From NCBI RefSeq assembly GCF_023701695.1, contig NZ_JAJOZC010000001.1, positions 2,356,001 to 2,420,000 of the forward strand: a DNA stretch of 64,000 nucleotides, in the 5' to 3' direction. Of the stretch, positions 1-10,829 are shown piece after piece. Each line of letters begins with the position of its first letter. The stretch's first letter is position 1. This DNA is from Streptomyces sp. RKAG290. GTDB taxonomy: Bacteria > Actinomycetota > Actinomycetes > Streptomycetales > Streptomycetaceae. The translations under genes were made by a program, and so were the position numbers. A model generated the notes under the pieces. It did not search any database, was not told where the DNA came from, and worked only from the letters and a program-made list of their open reading frames with translations.

Positions 1-185
1 GCGGCCACCGGGTACGGAGCCGCACGCCGCGCGGTCAGGAGCTCGACGCGGTAGTCGACCGCCTTGACCGGGTCGGCCTTGTCGTCGTGCGGAACGAAGA
101 TGTAGACGACGCCCGCCACGGCGGCGATCACCGCCATCGACAGGAACATGTCCCGCACTGTCTGCTTGCCTCGCTTGCTTGCCAC
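1..185 (-). CDS. DUF4245-type membrane-anchored protein, N-terminal part (cut by window edge)
   Basis: Reading the minus strand from a GTG at 185 gives a short basic N-terminus ([10 protein letters not shown]), one hydrophobic segment at about residues 13-30 ending in VYIFVP, then a charged stretch ([18 protein letters not shown]). This looks like the single-anchor DUF4245 proteins commonly encoded next to glpX in actinomycetes. Only about 61 residues lie in the window, so the extracellular domain cannot be judged. It is divergent from glpX with about 140 bases between the start codons. The function of the family is not known to me. The call rests on this N-terminal pattern and the neighbour. 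Confidence 0.6.
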   Translation of the reverse strand, partial: MASKRGKQTVRDMFLSMAVIAAVAGVVYIFVPHDDKADPVKAVDYRVELLTARRAAPYPVA

Positions 186-326
186 GGGACCATCGTCGCA
201 TCAGCTCCGGCGGGACAGAATCGGGGGCGGCCGCTCATCCGTGACCCGGTCTGCTCATTTTGTCGACCTGACGATAGAGTCACAGCACCCTCATCCGGTC
301 GTCGTCGTACAGAAAGGTGCGCTCCG

Positions 327-1358
327 ATGTCCGAGCATCATCTGCCGTCTCAGCTGGAGGTCTCCCCGGAGGCCCCCGACCGCAACCTTGCCCTGGAACT
401 GGTCCGGGTCACCGAGGCCGCCGCCATGGCCGCCGGGCGCTGGGTCGGCCGCGGGGACAAGATCGGCGCCGATGGCGCCGCCGTGAAGGCCATGCGCACC
501 CTCGTCTCCACCGTTTCGATGAACGGCATCGTCGTCATCGGCGAGGGCGAGAAGGACGAAGCCCCCATGCTGTTCAACGGCGAGCGGGTCGGTGACGGCA
601 CCGGCCCCGAGGTCGACATCGCCGTCGACCCGATCGACGGCACCACCCTGAACGCCAAGGGCATGCCGAACGCGATCGCCGTGCTGGCCGCCGCCGACCG
701 TGGCGCGATGTTCGACCCGTCCGCGGTCTTCTACATGGACAAGCTGGTCACCGGCCCCGAGGCCGCCGACTTCGTCGACATCAACGCCCCCGTCTCGGTG
801 AACATCCGCCGGGTCGCGAAGGCGAAGAACTCCATGCCCGAGGACGTCACCGTCGTCATCCTGGACCGCCCCCGCCACGAGGGCATCGTCAAGGAGATCC
901 GGGAGACCGGCGCCCGGATCAAGTTCATCTCCGACGGCGATGTCGCGGGCTCGATCATGGCCGCCCGCGAGGGCACCGGCGTCGACCTGCTCATGGGGAT
1001 CGGCGGCACGCCGGAAGGCATCATCTCGGCCTGCGCCATAAAGTGCCTCGGCGGTGTCATCCAGGGCAAGCTCTGGCCGAAGGACGCGGCCGAGCGGCAG
1101 CGCGCGCTGGACGCCGGGCACGACCTGGACCGGGTGCTGTCCACGGACGACCTGGTCAGCGGTGACAACGTGTTCTTCGTGGCGACCGGCATCACGGACG
1201 GCGAGCTGATGCGCGGCGTGCGGTACCGCGCGGAGACGGCGACCACCGAGTCGATCGTCATGCGGTCCAAGTCGGGCACCATCCGGAAGATCGACTCGAC
1301 CCACCGGCTCTCGAAGCTGCGTGCCTACAGCGCGATCGACTTCGACCGCGCGAAGTAG
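327..1358 (+). CDS. glpX: Fructose-1,6-bisphosphatase class II (GlpX)
   Basis: This 343-residue cytosolic enzyme hydrolyses fructose-1,6-bisphosphate to fructose-6-phosphate in gluconeogenesis. It contains the lithium-sensitive phosphatase motifs [11 protein letters not shown] (metal binding) and [13 protein letters not shown], followed by the GIGGTPEG segment typical of GlpX. The open frame continues upstream of 327, but ATG 327 ([10 protein letters not shown]) is chosen because it follows the purine-rich AGAAAGG and gives the normal family length. Many streptomycetes rely on GlpX as the main FBPase. It is convergent with the WhiB-like gene, and a strong hairpin lies between them. Confidence 0.95.
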   Translation: MSEHHLPSQLEVSPEAPDRNLALELVRVTEAAAMAAGRWVGRGDKIGADGAAVKAMRTLVSTVSMNGIVVIGEGEKDEAPMLFNGERVGDGTGPEVDIAVDPIDGTTLNAKGMPNAIAVLAAADRGAMFDPSAVFYMDKLVTGPEAADFVDINAPVSVNIRRVAKAKNSMPEDVTVVILDRPRHEGIVKEIRETGARIKFISDGDVAGSIMAAREGTGVDLLMGIGGTPEGIISACAIKCLGGVIQGKLWPKDAAERQRALDAGHDLDRVLSTDDLVSGDNVFFVATGITDGELMRGVRYRAETATTESIVMRSKSGTIRKIDSTHRLSKLRAYSAIDFDRAK

Positions 1359-1378
1359 TGAGGTAGGCACGTCCGTAC

Positions 1379-1416
1379 GAAGAGGCGCCCCCCGTGTGCG
1401 GTGGGGGCGCCTCTTC
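1379..1416. terminator. Bidirectional hairpin terminator glpX / whiB-like
   Basis: A 14-bp perfect GC-rich stem (arm GAAGAGGCGCCCCC) with a short loop lies 20 bases past the glpX stop. It can serve glpX on the plus strand and, at a distance, the WhiB-like gene on the minus strand. Confidence 0.8.
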
Positions 1417-1579
1417 GCACAGGGGGGTACGGTCCGGCCCACGGCAGAAGCGGGTGCGAGCCAACGGGCTGTCCCGCAGTCCTTGGAGTATCAGCGCGCG
1501 GCGACAGGGAACGGGTCGGAGCGAGGGCGCGGCGACAAGAGCACATGCGCGCGAGAGCGCGGCGGCAGGTGGTGCGGAC

Positions 1580-1951
1580 TCAGCCGGCCGCGGCGATGTG
1601 GCCGGCCGCGCCGGATGCCTTGAGCTCCACCTCGCGCCGCCGGCGGCGGGCGAGCGCCACCCGGCGTTCGGCAGCGGTGAGGCCGCCCCACACTCCGTAG
1701 GGTTCGGGCTGCATCAAGGCGTGTTCGCGGCACTCGACCATCACCGGACAGCGCGCGCAGACCCGCTTCGCGGACTCCTCACGCGAGAGCCGGGCAGCAG
1801 TCGGCTCCTTCGACGGAGCGAAGAACAGCCCGGCTTCGTCCCGGCGGCACACCGCCTCCGAATGCCAGGGACCTGCCTGGTCCTCCCGAGCGGGTATCCG
1901 CTGGGAAGGAACGGCGGCGACCTGCAGGGGCTGATGCGGCATTTGCAGCAC
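1580..1951 (-). CDS. wblI: WhiB-family iron-sulfur regulator (WblI-like)
   Basis: This 123-residue protein has the four conserved cysteines of WhiB proteins (C35, C65, C68, C74, spaced C-X29-C-X2-C-X5-C), which ligate a [4Fe-4S] cluster. The GVWGG turn at 86-90 is followed by the basic tail AERRVALARRRRR. These proteins normally bind the primary sigma factor and act as redox-sensitive regulators of development. The start is the GTG at 1951, six bases after AGGAG; the in-frame ATG nine bases later is too far from that site. The symbol is inferred from its position between glpX and a DUF1707 gene, as I recall for SCO5046 (wblI). Confidence 0.85.
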   Translation of the reverse strand: MLQMPHQPLQVAAVPSQRIPAREDQAGPWHSEAVCRRDEAGLFFAPSKEPTAARLSREESAKRVCARCPVMVECREHALMQPEPYGVWGGLTAAERRVALARRRRREVELKASGAAGHIAAAG

Positions 1952-2110
1952 GGTCCACTCCTGACGACGGCTTCGCGGGCGAGAAGACGATGCAGCACTC
2001 CCTACCCGCTGTGCGCGCGCCTATGCACTGAGTGGCACTCAGGTCCGGGCTGCGGAATTACGGTCGAGCGCGATTTCGGCCTGAATCAGCGCCTCCCGCT
2101 TCCTCCGCCG

Positions 2111-2785
2111 TCAGTGGCCGAGGTGTTTACGCAGCCGGTCCTGGAGATCCTCGATGAACGAGCCGCGCTTCGGCTTTGCTTCGACGCTGCCGAACGCCGA
2201 ATAGCCGTTGACCACCACCACGGGCGCCTCGGGATCCCCGGATTCCAGTGTGACGACTTCGAAATTGCCGAAGATGCCCGTTCCGCTGCCGCGCAGCGAG
2301 ATGTTCTCGGGAACCCTGATCTCGACGCTGCCGAAGATGGCGGTCGCGTTGATCACGGTGAGACGCTGACCGAAAAGCGCCTCGGTCAGATCGATCTCCA
2401 CACTGCCGAAGAGTGAGAACGCGTTCGTGCGCCCGCCGACCCGCCAACGTCCCTTGCGGGTGGAACTGCTGAAGACCGCCACCATGTTCTCCGCCGGGCC
2501 CGTCGGACCCGCCGGCGTCTCGGGGGCGTAGGCGTACGGCGCCGAGGCGGCTCTGGTCGCTCCGCCCGATGCGGGCAGGTCCCGTACCAGCGGTTCGAGT
2601 TCGCCGACCGTCTTGGCGCGGTAGACCGCGTCGACCCGCTCGCCGTGCTCCTCGGCGGTGAGCCGGCCCTCGGCCATGGCTTCCCGCAGGATGTCCGCGA
2701 TCCGGTCACGATCGGCGTCGGAGGCACGGATGACGTCGGGTTCCGCCCGTGCGGTGGGCTGCTGGGGGTGCTTTTCGAGGTCCAC
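2111..2785 (-). CDS. DUF1707 and LiaF-like C-terminal domain protein
   Basis: This 224-residue protein has two parts. Residues about 19-71 form a DUF1707 helix bundle (IRASDADRDRIADIL ... EEHGERVDAVYRAKT), a SHOCT-like domain abundant in actinobacteria. The C-terminal half (from about MVAVFSSSTRKGRW to the end) has repeated FGSVEI/FGNFEV-type strands, as in the LiaF/DUF2154 'cell wall-active antibiotics response' fold. No transmembrane segment is visible, so the protein is probably cytosolic or peripheral. It is co-directional with the WhiB-like gene, about 160 bases upstream of it, and divergent from the class I fumarase gene. A role in envelope-stress sensing is an inference from the LiaF-like half. 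Confidence 0.8.
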   Translation of the reverse strand: MDLEKHPQQPTARAEPDVIRASDADRDRIADILREAMAEGRLTAEEHGERVDAVYRAKTVGELEPLVRDLPASGGATRAASAPYAYAPETPAGPTGPAENMVAVFSSSTRKGRWRVGGRTNAFSLFGSVEIDLTEALFGQRLTVINATAIFGSVEIRVPENISLRGSGTGIFGNFEVVTLESGDPEAPVVVVNGYSAFGSVEAKPKRGSFIEDLQDRLRKHLGH

Positions 2786-3000
2786 CGGCCCAGCGTACCC
2801 AAACGCGATAGATCGCGACCAGGGGCTGGGCGTCGGCGGCGGGGCGCAATATCGGGTGGGCGGGGGCCCGGGAGGCGTCCGCGCCCGGCCGGGTCGGGTG
2901 AGCCTTACCTCACAGACTCACCACCCCTGCGGGGTCCTACCCTGGTGGGTGCGCTGCCCAAGGGTGGTCAGCCGCCGTCACCGAGTGAGGAATGGCCGTA

Positions 3001-4668
<1,668 letters not shown>

Positions 4669-4725
4669 CGGGGCGAAGCACCTCGGCGAGGGGCGCCTCG
4701 GCCGGGCGGAAGCAAGGGTCCTGCC

Positions 4726-4749
4726 CCCTCGCCCGGTCTCGGGCGAGGG
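4726..4749. terminator. Hairpin terminator between fumB and the LuxR-type gene
   Basis: A perfect 10-bp stem (CCCTCGCCCG) with a four-base loop lies between two convergent genes, in a position to stop both transcripts. Confidence 0.65.
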
Positions 4750-4838
4750 CGGGCGGCACCCGCTCCGGTCCAGGCCGGAGGCGCCTCACCGCGCTTGCGG
4801 CCGCCGCCGTCGAGCGGACCCCGTCGGGGCGCCTGCCC

Positions 4839-5870
4839 TCACCCGTCGAGCAGACCCGAGGTCGCCACCAGATAGCCGAGTTGGGCCCTGCTGTTGCTGC
4901 CCAGCTGCTCGGAGACCTTCCGCATGTGCTCGGCGACGCTGCGCCGGCTCATCCCGATCCGCCGGGCTATCGAGGCGTCCGTCTCGCCGTTGACGACCGC
5001 CTGCAGGATGGCGCGCTGCAGGTCGGACGTGATGACCGGGGTGCGCAGCGGCGCCCGTTCGGGGCGGACCGGCACCGCGCGGGACCACGCCTCGTCGAAG
5101 TCGCGGGCCAGGAATCGCACCAGTGACGGATGCTGGATGCGCAGCGCGTGGTGGGGCTCGTCGGAGAAGGGGACGAACGCGAGGTTCCGGTCGAACACGA
5201 TCACCCGGTCGACCACCTCGGCAAGCGTCCTGACCTCCGCTCCCGCCGCGGTCACCTGCTCGATGTACGCGAGGGTCGTACGGTCCGAGCGGACCGTGTG
5301 CTGGTAGATCGTCCGCTGCCGGATCCCGCGCCGCAGATTCCCCAGGTCGCGGCTCAGGGCCTCCTGGAGCACGAGGGCCGGGCGACCGCCCCCGGGGTGC
5401 GCGGTGCGCATCTCCTCCCGGCAGCCGGCCGCGCCCGCCTCCAGCGCCTTGCTGATGACGGTCTCGCCGGAGAGCCGGGTGAGCACGGGCTGTTCGAGCC
5501 GGTGCACATCCGCGTACAGGGCCTCGAAGACGGAGAGTGTGGCGCGGGTGGCGCGCAGCGTGCGGCGGCGGTCGGCGATGGCCTCCTGGAGCGGGGCCAG
5601 CGCTGCGTACGATGCCGTCTCCGGGGGCACGGGCATCATGAATCCGGGTGAGTCACGGTCCGCCACCATCAGATGCAGTGCCCGCAGGCAGCCGGCGACC
5701 TCGTCCTGCGGAAGGCTGCCCGCCGTCAGCGCGTGCCGATAGGTCGCGAGCGCCGTCTCGCACGGCTGCTCCGGCAGCGGGCGGGACCGCCCGGAGCTGT
5801 CCGACGACGATTCGCGGCAATCACATACCGGTGGGCTGGAATGATCGTCCTTCACAAGTATGCAGATCAC
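4839..5870 (-). CDS. LuxR-family helix-turn-helix regulator
   Basis: This 343-residue protein ends in a LuxR/GerE-type DNA-binding domain (about residues 275-335: LQRAILQAVVNGETDASIARRIGMSRRSVAEHMRK). Upstream is a middle region resembling the TrmB/phospholipase-D-like sensor found in many Streptomyces regulators (for example LARDFDEAW, VIVFDRNLAFVPF). No receiver domain is visible, so it is not a classical response regulator. It is divergent from an MFS exporter gene with only about 55 bases between them, which suggests it controls that exporter. Ligand and target sites are unknown. The first 35 residues are poorly conserved in character, and a later start is possible. Confidence 0.8.
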   Translation of the reverse strand: MICILVKDDHSSPPVCDCRESSSDSSGRSRPLPEQPCETALATYRHALTAGSLPQDEVAGCLRALHLMVADRDSPGFMMPVPPETASYAALAPLQEAIADRRRTLRATRATLSVFEALYADVHRLEQPVLTRLSGETVISKALEAGAAGCREEMRTAHPGGGRPALVLQEALSRDLGNLRRGIRQRTIYQHTVRSDRTTLAYIEQVTAAGAEVRTLAEVVDRVIVFDRNLAFVPFSDEPHHALRIQHPSLVRFLARDFDEAWSRAVPVRPERAPLRTPVITSDLQRAILQAVVNGETDASIARRIGMSRRSVAEHMRKVSEQLGSNSRAQLGYLVATSGLLDG

Positions 5871-5925
5871 CTTTGTACATAGGGGATGACGGCGGATAGT
5901 CCGACGCCTCGGCGACTATGAACAG

Positions 5926-7257
5926 GTGACGCCCGGCACCGACCGCACCCTCAGTCAACCGAACGGCGAATCGGTCAACTCGCTTCGAAGCGAACGGCGT
6001 TACCGATTCCTCGTGACCGGCTACGCCATCTCTTCGTACGGCACCTTCCTGAATATGGTGGCGCTCAATCTGTTCGTCTACGAGACGACGGGCCGGGCCC
6101 TCGCCATGGGGGCGTTCATGGCGGTGCGGCTGGCGTCCGGATTCGCCGCCGGACTGACGGCGGGCGCGCTGCTCGCCCGTTTCACGGCGAAGGGCGTCAT
6201 GCTCTGGACGAATATCGCGCAGGCGGCCGTGATGCTGCTGCTGGTGCTCGCGCCGGACGGGCTGCGCACGACCGCGTTGGTCGCCGTGTCCGTGGTGGTC
6301 GGTTCCTGCGGGACCCTGTTCATGGTGTCCCTGCGCAGCTCCATTCCCGAGATGGTCGGCGAGGACCGGCGCTCCTGGGCCAACTCACTCTCGATCACGG
6401 GCCGTTCGATGGCGATGGTGGCCGGTTTCGCATCGGCGGGCGTCGTCGTCTCGCTTGTCGGTTACACCGCCGCCTTCGTGGTGGACACGGCCACCTTCGT
6501 GGTCTGCGCGGCGACGGTGGCCCTGCTCGCCGTCCCGGGCGGGGGAACGGGCGTGCGCGGCGGGGAGCCGGCCGCGGTGTCCGGCGCCGGGCCGGCTGCG
6601 CAGGCGTCGGAAGTCAGGGCGGCCGGGCGGCGCCGGCCCGTCGCGCTCGCCGCTCTGGCCGCCGCACCCGGTCTCGGTCTGATGGTGGCGCTGCGCGGCG
6701 TGGACGCGCTCGGTTCGTCCTCGCACAACGCAGCGTTGCCGGTCCACTCCAGCAGGCTCGACGCCTCGCACCCCGCCGTGTTCGTCAGCGCCTTCTGGTG
6801 CCTGTGGGCGCTCGGCAACATCGTCGCGCAGCAGGTGATCCAGCGGTACGCGCGCCGCACCGGCCGGTCCGTCGGCGCGCTGGGCTTCGGCGTCGGCACG
6901 TGTTTCATGTCCGCGGCCTTCATCCTGGCGTTCGCGGGGTTCCCGCTGGTGGCCACGGCGGGGATCGCCCTGGTCGCGGGGGCCGCCGACGGGCTCACGG
7001 AGGTCTCGTACACCTCGCATCTGCAGACCCTGCCGGCCGGGCTGCGCGCACACGCCTTCGGGCTCTCCGCGACGGTGGAGAATCTCGGGTTCGGCGCCGG
7101 AATGATCCTCGTCGCGGCCGCGCTCGACCACTACAGCCCGCTGACGGTGGTCGGCTGGTCCCACGGGGCCGCCCTCGTGGTCGCCGCGGTGTTCCTGATC
7201 CGCGTGGCGGGCCCGCGCGGTGCGCCGGCGGGCGCGTCGGGTCCCTCGTCCCGGTGA
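5926..7257 (+). CDS. MFS transporter
   Basis: This 443-residue integral membrane protein has about 12 hydrophobic segments. The first begins at FLVTGYAISSYGTFLNMVALNLFVYETTG, as in the EntS/MFS_3 group of drug and siderophore exporters. A Gly/Ala-rich hydrophilic loop (about residues 205-240) separates the two six-helix halves. The GTG at 5926 is the only sensible start after the divergent LuxR-type gene. The pairing with that regulator suggests inducible export of a small molecule. The substrate cannot be read from the sequence. Confidence 0.85.
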   Translation: MTPGTDRTLSQPNGESVNSLRSERRYRFLVTGYAISSYGTFLNMVALNLFVYETTGRALAMGAFMAVRLASGFAAGLTAGALLARFTAKGVMLWTNIAQAAVMLLLVLAPDGLRTTALVAVSVVVGSCGTLFMVSLRSSIPEMVGEDRRSWANSLSITGRSMAMVAGFASAGVVVSLVGYTAAFVVDTATFVVCAATVALLAVPGGGTGVRGGEPAAVSGAGPAAQASEVRAAGRRRPVALAALAAAPGLGLMVALRGVDALGSSSHNAALPVHSSRLDASHPAVFVSAFWCLWALGNIVAQQVIQRYARRTGRSVGALGFGVGTCFMSAAFILAFAGFPLVATAGIALVAGAADGLTEVSYTSHLQTLPAGLRAHAFGLSATVENLGFGAGMILVAAALDHYSPLTVVGWSHGAALVVAAVFLIRVAGPRGAPAGASGPSSR

Positions 7258-7839
7258 CCGGACCACGTGTCAGGACCGTTCGTGTACGACGGAATCCAGC
7301 CAATCCTGCGGAGGGGTCCGCGACGCCGCCGCGCCGGGTCCCGCGGAGGGTCCGCGGGGCGGGGGCGGGCGGCGGGCCGCAGGCGGCTCGGCCTACCGGT
7401 GCGGGCCGGGAGGTACGACCCCGGGCCGGGCAGGCCGTGAGTGCCCGTGGGCGTCGGCGCCGCACCGCCGCATTCGCGCAGCGGGCCGCCCACCGGGCTT
7501 GCGTGGTGCGCGGCCGATGCGGTGAGTTGTCCGTGTCGCCGGAGAACTCCGCCCCCGCCCGACCGCCCGGTCCGGATGCCGCCGCCGCACTCCAGGCCGC
7601 ACCGTCCCCTCCGCTCCCGCCAGCCGCCCCTCACCCGCCGCCCTCACCCTCGTCCGCCCCGCGCGCTCCCGACGCGCATCCCCTCGCCGTCCGAACCCGG
7701 ACCGCCCCTCACCCGCCGCCCTCACCCTCGTCCGCCCCGCGCCCGCGACGCGCGCCCCCTCGCCGCCCTCACACCCTCGCCGTCCGAACCCGGCCGGCCG
7801 CACACCCTCACCGTCCAACACCGGAAAGGCGGAGACCGC
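7258..7839. repeat. 580-bp non-coding stretch with imperfect 78-bp tandem repeats
   Basis: No convincing gene is seen here; the open frames are by-products of extreme GC bias. A 41-base block at 7624-7664 recurs exactly at 7702-7742, a period of 78 bases. The sub-block CCCTCGCCGTCCGAACCCGG occurs at 7681-7700 and again at 7774-7793, with a decayed third copy near 7803. The repeats end just before the ribosome-binding site of the M18 peptidase gene. Confidence 0.65.
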
Positions 7840-9141
7840 ATGACGCCGGTCCACCACCGCAGCCACGTCGACGACCTGCTCTCCTTCATCAGGGCCAGCC
7901 CCTCCCCGTACCACGCCGTCGCGAGCGCCGCCCAGCGGCTGGAGAAGGCCGGCTTCCGTGAACTGCGGGGCACGGACGACTGGACGGGCACCACGGGCGG
8001 CAGCTTCGTCGTCCGCGGCGGCGCGCTGATCGCCTGGTACGCCCCCGAGGGCATGCCCGCCCACACGCCCTTCCGGATCATCGGCACCCACACTGACTCC
8101 CCCAACCTGCGGATCAAGCCCACCCCCGACACCGGTTCCGCGGGCTGGCGGCAGATCGCGGTGGAGATATACGGCGGGGTGCCGCTCAACACCTGGCTCG
8201 ACCGCGACCTGGGCATCTCCGGCCGCCTCGCACTCCGCGGCCCCGGCGGCACCACCGACACCCGGCTCGTGCAGATCGACGAGCCGCTGCTGCGGGTGCC
8301 CCAGCTGGCGATCCACCTGGACCGCACCGTCAACGAGGGTCTCGCCCTGGACCCGCAGCGGCACGTCGCCCCGGTCTGGTCGCTCGGCGACGCCGAGGAG
8401 GGGGCGCTGCTGCGCCGGATCGCGGAGGCGGCGGAGACCGACCCTGCCGAGGTGCTGGGCTGGGACCTGATGCTCCACGACATCCAGCCGCCCGGGTATC
8501 TGGGCGCGGACCGGGAGTTCGTGGTCTCCTCCCGGCTGGACAACCTGGTGTCGGTGCACGCCGGCGTCACGGCCCTGGCCGGTGCGGCGACGGCGGCCGA
8601 GGAGTCCGCGTACATCCCCGTCCTGGCGGCCTTCGACCACGAGGAGGTCGGCAGCGGCTCGGACACGGGTGCGCAGAGCCCGATGCTGGAGCGGGTCCTG
8701 AGCCGTTCGGTCACGGCCCGCGGCGGGACGCAGGAGGACTGGTCGCGGGCGCTGGCCGGTGCGTTCTGCGTGTCCGCCGACATGGCGCACGCGGTGCACC
8801 CCAACTACGCGGAGCGGCACGACCCCGACCACCGGCCGCTGCCCAACGGCGGCCCCACGGTCAAGGTCAACGTCAATCAGCGCTACGCCACGGACTCGAC
8901 CGGGATCGCGGTGTTCGCGTCGGCCTGCGAGCGGGCGGGCGCGCCGTGGCAGCCGTTCGTCTCCAACAACGCGATGCCGTGCGGTACCTCGATCGGTCCG
9001 CTCACCGCTGCCAGGCTGGGCGTGCAGACCGTGGACGTGGGGGTGCCGGGGCTCTCGATGCACTCTGCGCGCGAGCTGTGCGGGGCGGACGACCCGGGGC
9101 ACCTGGCGGCGATCCTGGGCGCGTTCGTGACGTCCGGCTGA
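7840..9141 (+). CDS. apeB: M18 family aminopeptidase
   Basis: This 433-residue zinc aminopeptidase is probably cytosolic and removes N-terminal, preferably acidic, residues from peptides. The M18 metal and catalytic motifs are present in order: GTHTDSPNL (His ligand), DREFVVSSRLDNLVS (bridging Asp), FDHEEVGS (catalytic Glu and ligand) and SADMAHAVHPN (Asp/His ligands). The start ATG 7840 follows GGAAAGGCGGAGA. The open frame extends further upstream only through the repeat-rich non-coding tract. It is convergent with the secreted esterase gene, with a hairpin between them. Confidence 0.92.
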   Translation: MTPVHHRSHVDDLLSFIRASPSPYHAVASAAQRLEKAGFRELRGTDDWTGTTGGSFVVRGGALIAWYAPEGMPAHTPFRIIGTHTDSPNLRIKPTPDTGSAGWRQIAVEIYGGVPLNTWLDRDLGISGRLALRGPGGTTDTRLVQIDEPLLRVPQLAIHLDRTVNEGLALDPQRHVAPVWSLGDAEEGALLRRIAEAAETDPAEVLGWDLMLHDIQPPGYLGADREFVVSSRLDNLVSVHAGVTALAGAATAAEESAYIPVLAAFDHEEVGSGSDTGAQSPMLERVLSRSVTARGGTQEDWSRALAGAFCVSADMAHAVHPNYAERHDPDHRPLPNGGPTVKVNVNQRYATDSTGIAVFASACERAGAPWQPFVSNNAMPCGTSIGPLTAARLGVQTVDVGVPGLSMHSARELCGADDPGHLAAILGAFVTSG

Positions 9142-9145
9142 CGGG

Positions 9146-9180
9146 GTGCGGGGAGGGGCGGCGTGCGCCCCTCCCCGCAC
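9146..9180. terminator. Bidirectional hairpin terminator M18 peptidase / SGNH esterase
   Basis: A perfect 15-bp stem (GTGCGGGGAGGGGCG) with a five-base loop lies between two convergent stop codons 54 bases apart. Confidence 0.8.
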
Positions 9181-9195
9181 GGACGGACAGGGCGG

Positions 9196-10722
9196 TCACG
9201 CGAAGCGCTGGTTCGCACTCCCGTCGCAGGGCTGCAGCCTCAGCGGGTCGTGGGCACCCGCCAGCGTCGCGCACAGCCCGGTGGAGGCGGCCGGGCGCAG
9301 GGTGCCCGACTGGCGGACGAACTGCTGGTTGGCCGCGCCCGAGCAGTTGTAGAGGATGAGGGCGGCGCCCGGTTCGTAGCCGGCGCCGGGTACGTCCAGG
9401 CAGCGGTCGTGGCTCAGTTCCGTGCGGAGGTTCTTCGTGCCGGAGTCGTACCACCAGCCCTGGTTGCGGCCGCCGTGGCAGTCCCAGCCGGTGATCCGGG
9501 TGTTGTTGCGGGTGACCGAGCCGGGGGCGTCCAGGCAGCTGTTGGTGGCCTCGCCCCGCAGCGGCTTGAAGACGTCGTCCCAGGCGGCGGCCTGCAGCAC
9601 GGGCTTTCCGGTGCTCGCCGGGTCGGCGCAGCTCGCCTCGCGCAGGCCCGAGTTGTAGATCTGGGTCAGGCAGGCGGCGAAGGCGCCGTGACCGGCCGCG
9701 TTCGGGTGGAAGGACTGCCGGAGGGAGTTGGAGTCCGGCGGGAAGTGCGAGAGGTCGATGTAGAGGCCGCGGGCCCAGGTGGACTCGCTGCACACCTCGT
9801 GGCCGTGGAAGAGCCGCGAGTTGTCGAGGTAGAGCGCTCCGGTGTCGGCGGCGGCCTTGCGCATGCCGCGCTCGAAGGCGGGCACGGCGGCGTTGCGGCC
9901 CCAGGCGGCGTCGGAGTCGTATCCGGCGCAGCCGCCGGGAAGCTTGCCGGGGTATTTCGGGTTGTCGTAGAAGTCCGGGCCGATCGGGCTCGGGTAGCCC
10001 ATGACCACGAGCTTGTAGTCGCCGGCGGCGTAGCCGGCGCCCGACATGACGGTGCGCAGGTCGCCCACCGTCTTCTCGACCTTGGGTACGAGTGCGTCGA
10101 TGCGCCCCTGCCAGCCGCCCTCGTACTTGGACTGGCAGGCACCCTGGATGAGGACCCAGCGCTCGACGCAGTCCGTCATGACCGGACCGAACTGGAGGTC
10201 GTCGTTGGCACCCGCCACCAGCACGATCATCTTGATGCGGGTGTTGCGCGCCTTGATGGCGAGGTTGTCGCTCTGCACCAGTTCGTCGGCGTACTGCTTC
10301 GAACCGCCGATGACGATGTTCCCGGTGTACGCCCCGGAGCAGGAGACGTTGTACGTGACGTCGGCCGGGATGCCGGTGCGGTGGATGGCGGAGTCGGGCG
10401 AGCGGTGGCACCAGTTGTCGGGGCCGTCGGTGCCCGCCTCGTACGTGCCGACGCCCTCGCCCGAGATCTCGCTGTCGCCGAGCGAGATGAGTCCGGTCTT
10501 CCGGTCGGCGAGCGGGCGCTCGGCGGGGCTGCCGTACAGGCGGGTGGCCTCGGCGGCGCGGATGGCCTCCAGTTCGGGCGGCAGAGCGGTGGATGCGGTA
10601 CTGGTGGTACCGGGCTGGGCGGCGCCCGCCTGGCCGGCGGCGGCGGTCATGCCGCCCAGTGCAGCCGCCATGGCCGCGGCGGCCGCGACCGTACATCGGA
10701 GTCTGTGTCCCGTACGCCTCAT
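9196..10722 (-). CDS. Secreted SGNH/GDSL hydrolase with C-terminal ricin-type lectin domain
   Basis: This 508-residue protein has a classical Sec signal peptide (MRRTGHRLR, then an Ala-rich core ending near AGAA). The SGNH esterase domain follows: block I LGDSEISGEG with the nucleophile Ser, an Asn in VAGANDDLQFG, and the catalytic His in SFHPNAAGH. The last 130 or so residues form a ricin B-type beta-trefoil with Q-x-W/F signatures (NQGWWYDSG, NQQFVRQSG, NQRFA). It probably de-esterifies an extracellular polysaccharide or lipid while the lectin holds the substrate. Paired cysteines fit an exported enzyme. It is divergent from fumC, about 107 bases apart. Confidence 0.88.
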   Translation of the reverse strand: MRRTGHRLRCTVAAAAAMAAALGGMTAAAGQAGAAQPGTTSTASTALPPELEAIRAAEATRLYGSPAERPLADRKTGLISLGDSEISGEGVGTYEAGTDGPDNWCHRSPDSAIHRTGIPADVTYNVSCSGAYTGNIVIGGSKQYADELVQSDNLAIKARNTRIKMIVLVAGANDDLQFGPVMTDCVERWVLIQGACQSKYEGGWQGRIDALVPKVEKTVGDLRTVMSGAGYAAGDYKLVVMGYPSPIGPDFYDNPKYPGKLPGGCAGYDSDAAWGRNAAVPAFERGMRKAAADTGALYLDNSRLFHGHEVCSESTWARGLYIDLSHFPPDSNSLRQSFHPNAAGHGAFAACLTQIYNSGLREASCADPASTGKPVLQAAAWDDVFKPLRGEATNSCLDAPGSVTRNNTRITGWDCHGGRNQGWWYDSGTKNLRTELSHDRCLDVPGAGYEPGAALILYNCSGAANQQFVRQSGTLRPAASTGLCATLAGAHDPLRLQPCDGSANQRFA

Positions 10723-10829
10723 TGCGCCTCCCGAGGTTGTGGTTACCCCCGGTATTTACTGGTCGGTAGGCAACTTGGGAATAGATAGAACAAGACAAGT
10801 GCTCATCTTTTTCAGGAGGTTGAACCGAG

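Noticed and set aside
291..1442. Long open frame antisense to glpX, and similar long antisense frames opposite fumB, oxyR/ahpC, fumC, the PBP and SPFH genes
   Set aside because: High GC content makes antisense frames open by chance; they have low-complexity Arg/Gly/His-rich translations and the sense strand has recognised enzymes.
2498..2512. GGGCCC-containing sequence inside the DUF1707 gene and other coding regions as operators
   Set aside because: They lack the paired half-site and spacing and lie within genes; GGGCCC is frequent by chance at this GC content.
7441..7839. N-terminal extension of the M18 peptidase through the repeat tract
   Set aside because: The extension is Pro/Arg-rich, repeat-encoded and unlike M18 proteins; ATG 7840 has a proper ribosome site and gives the family length.
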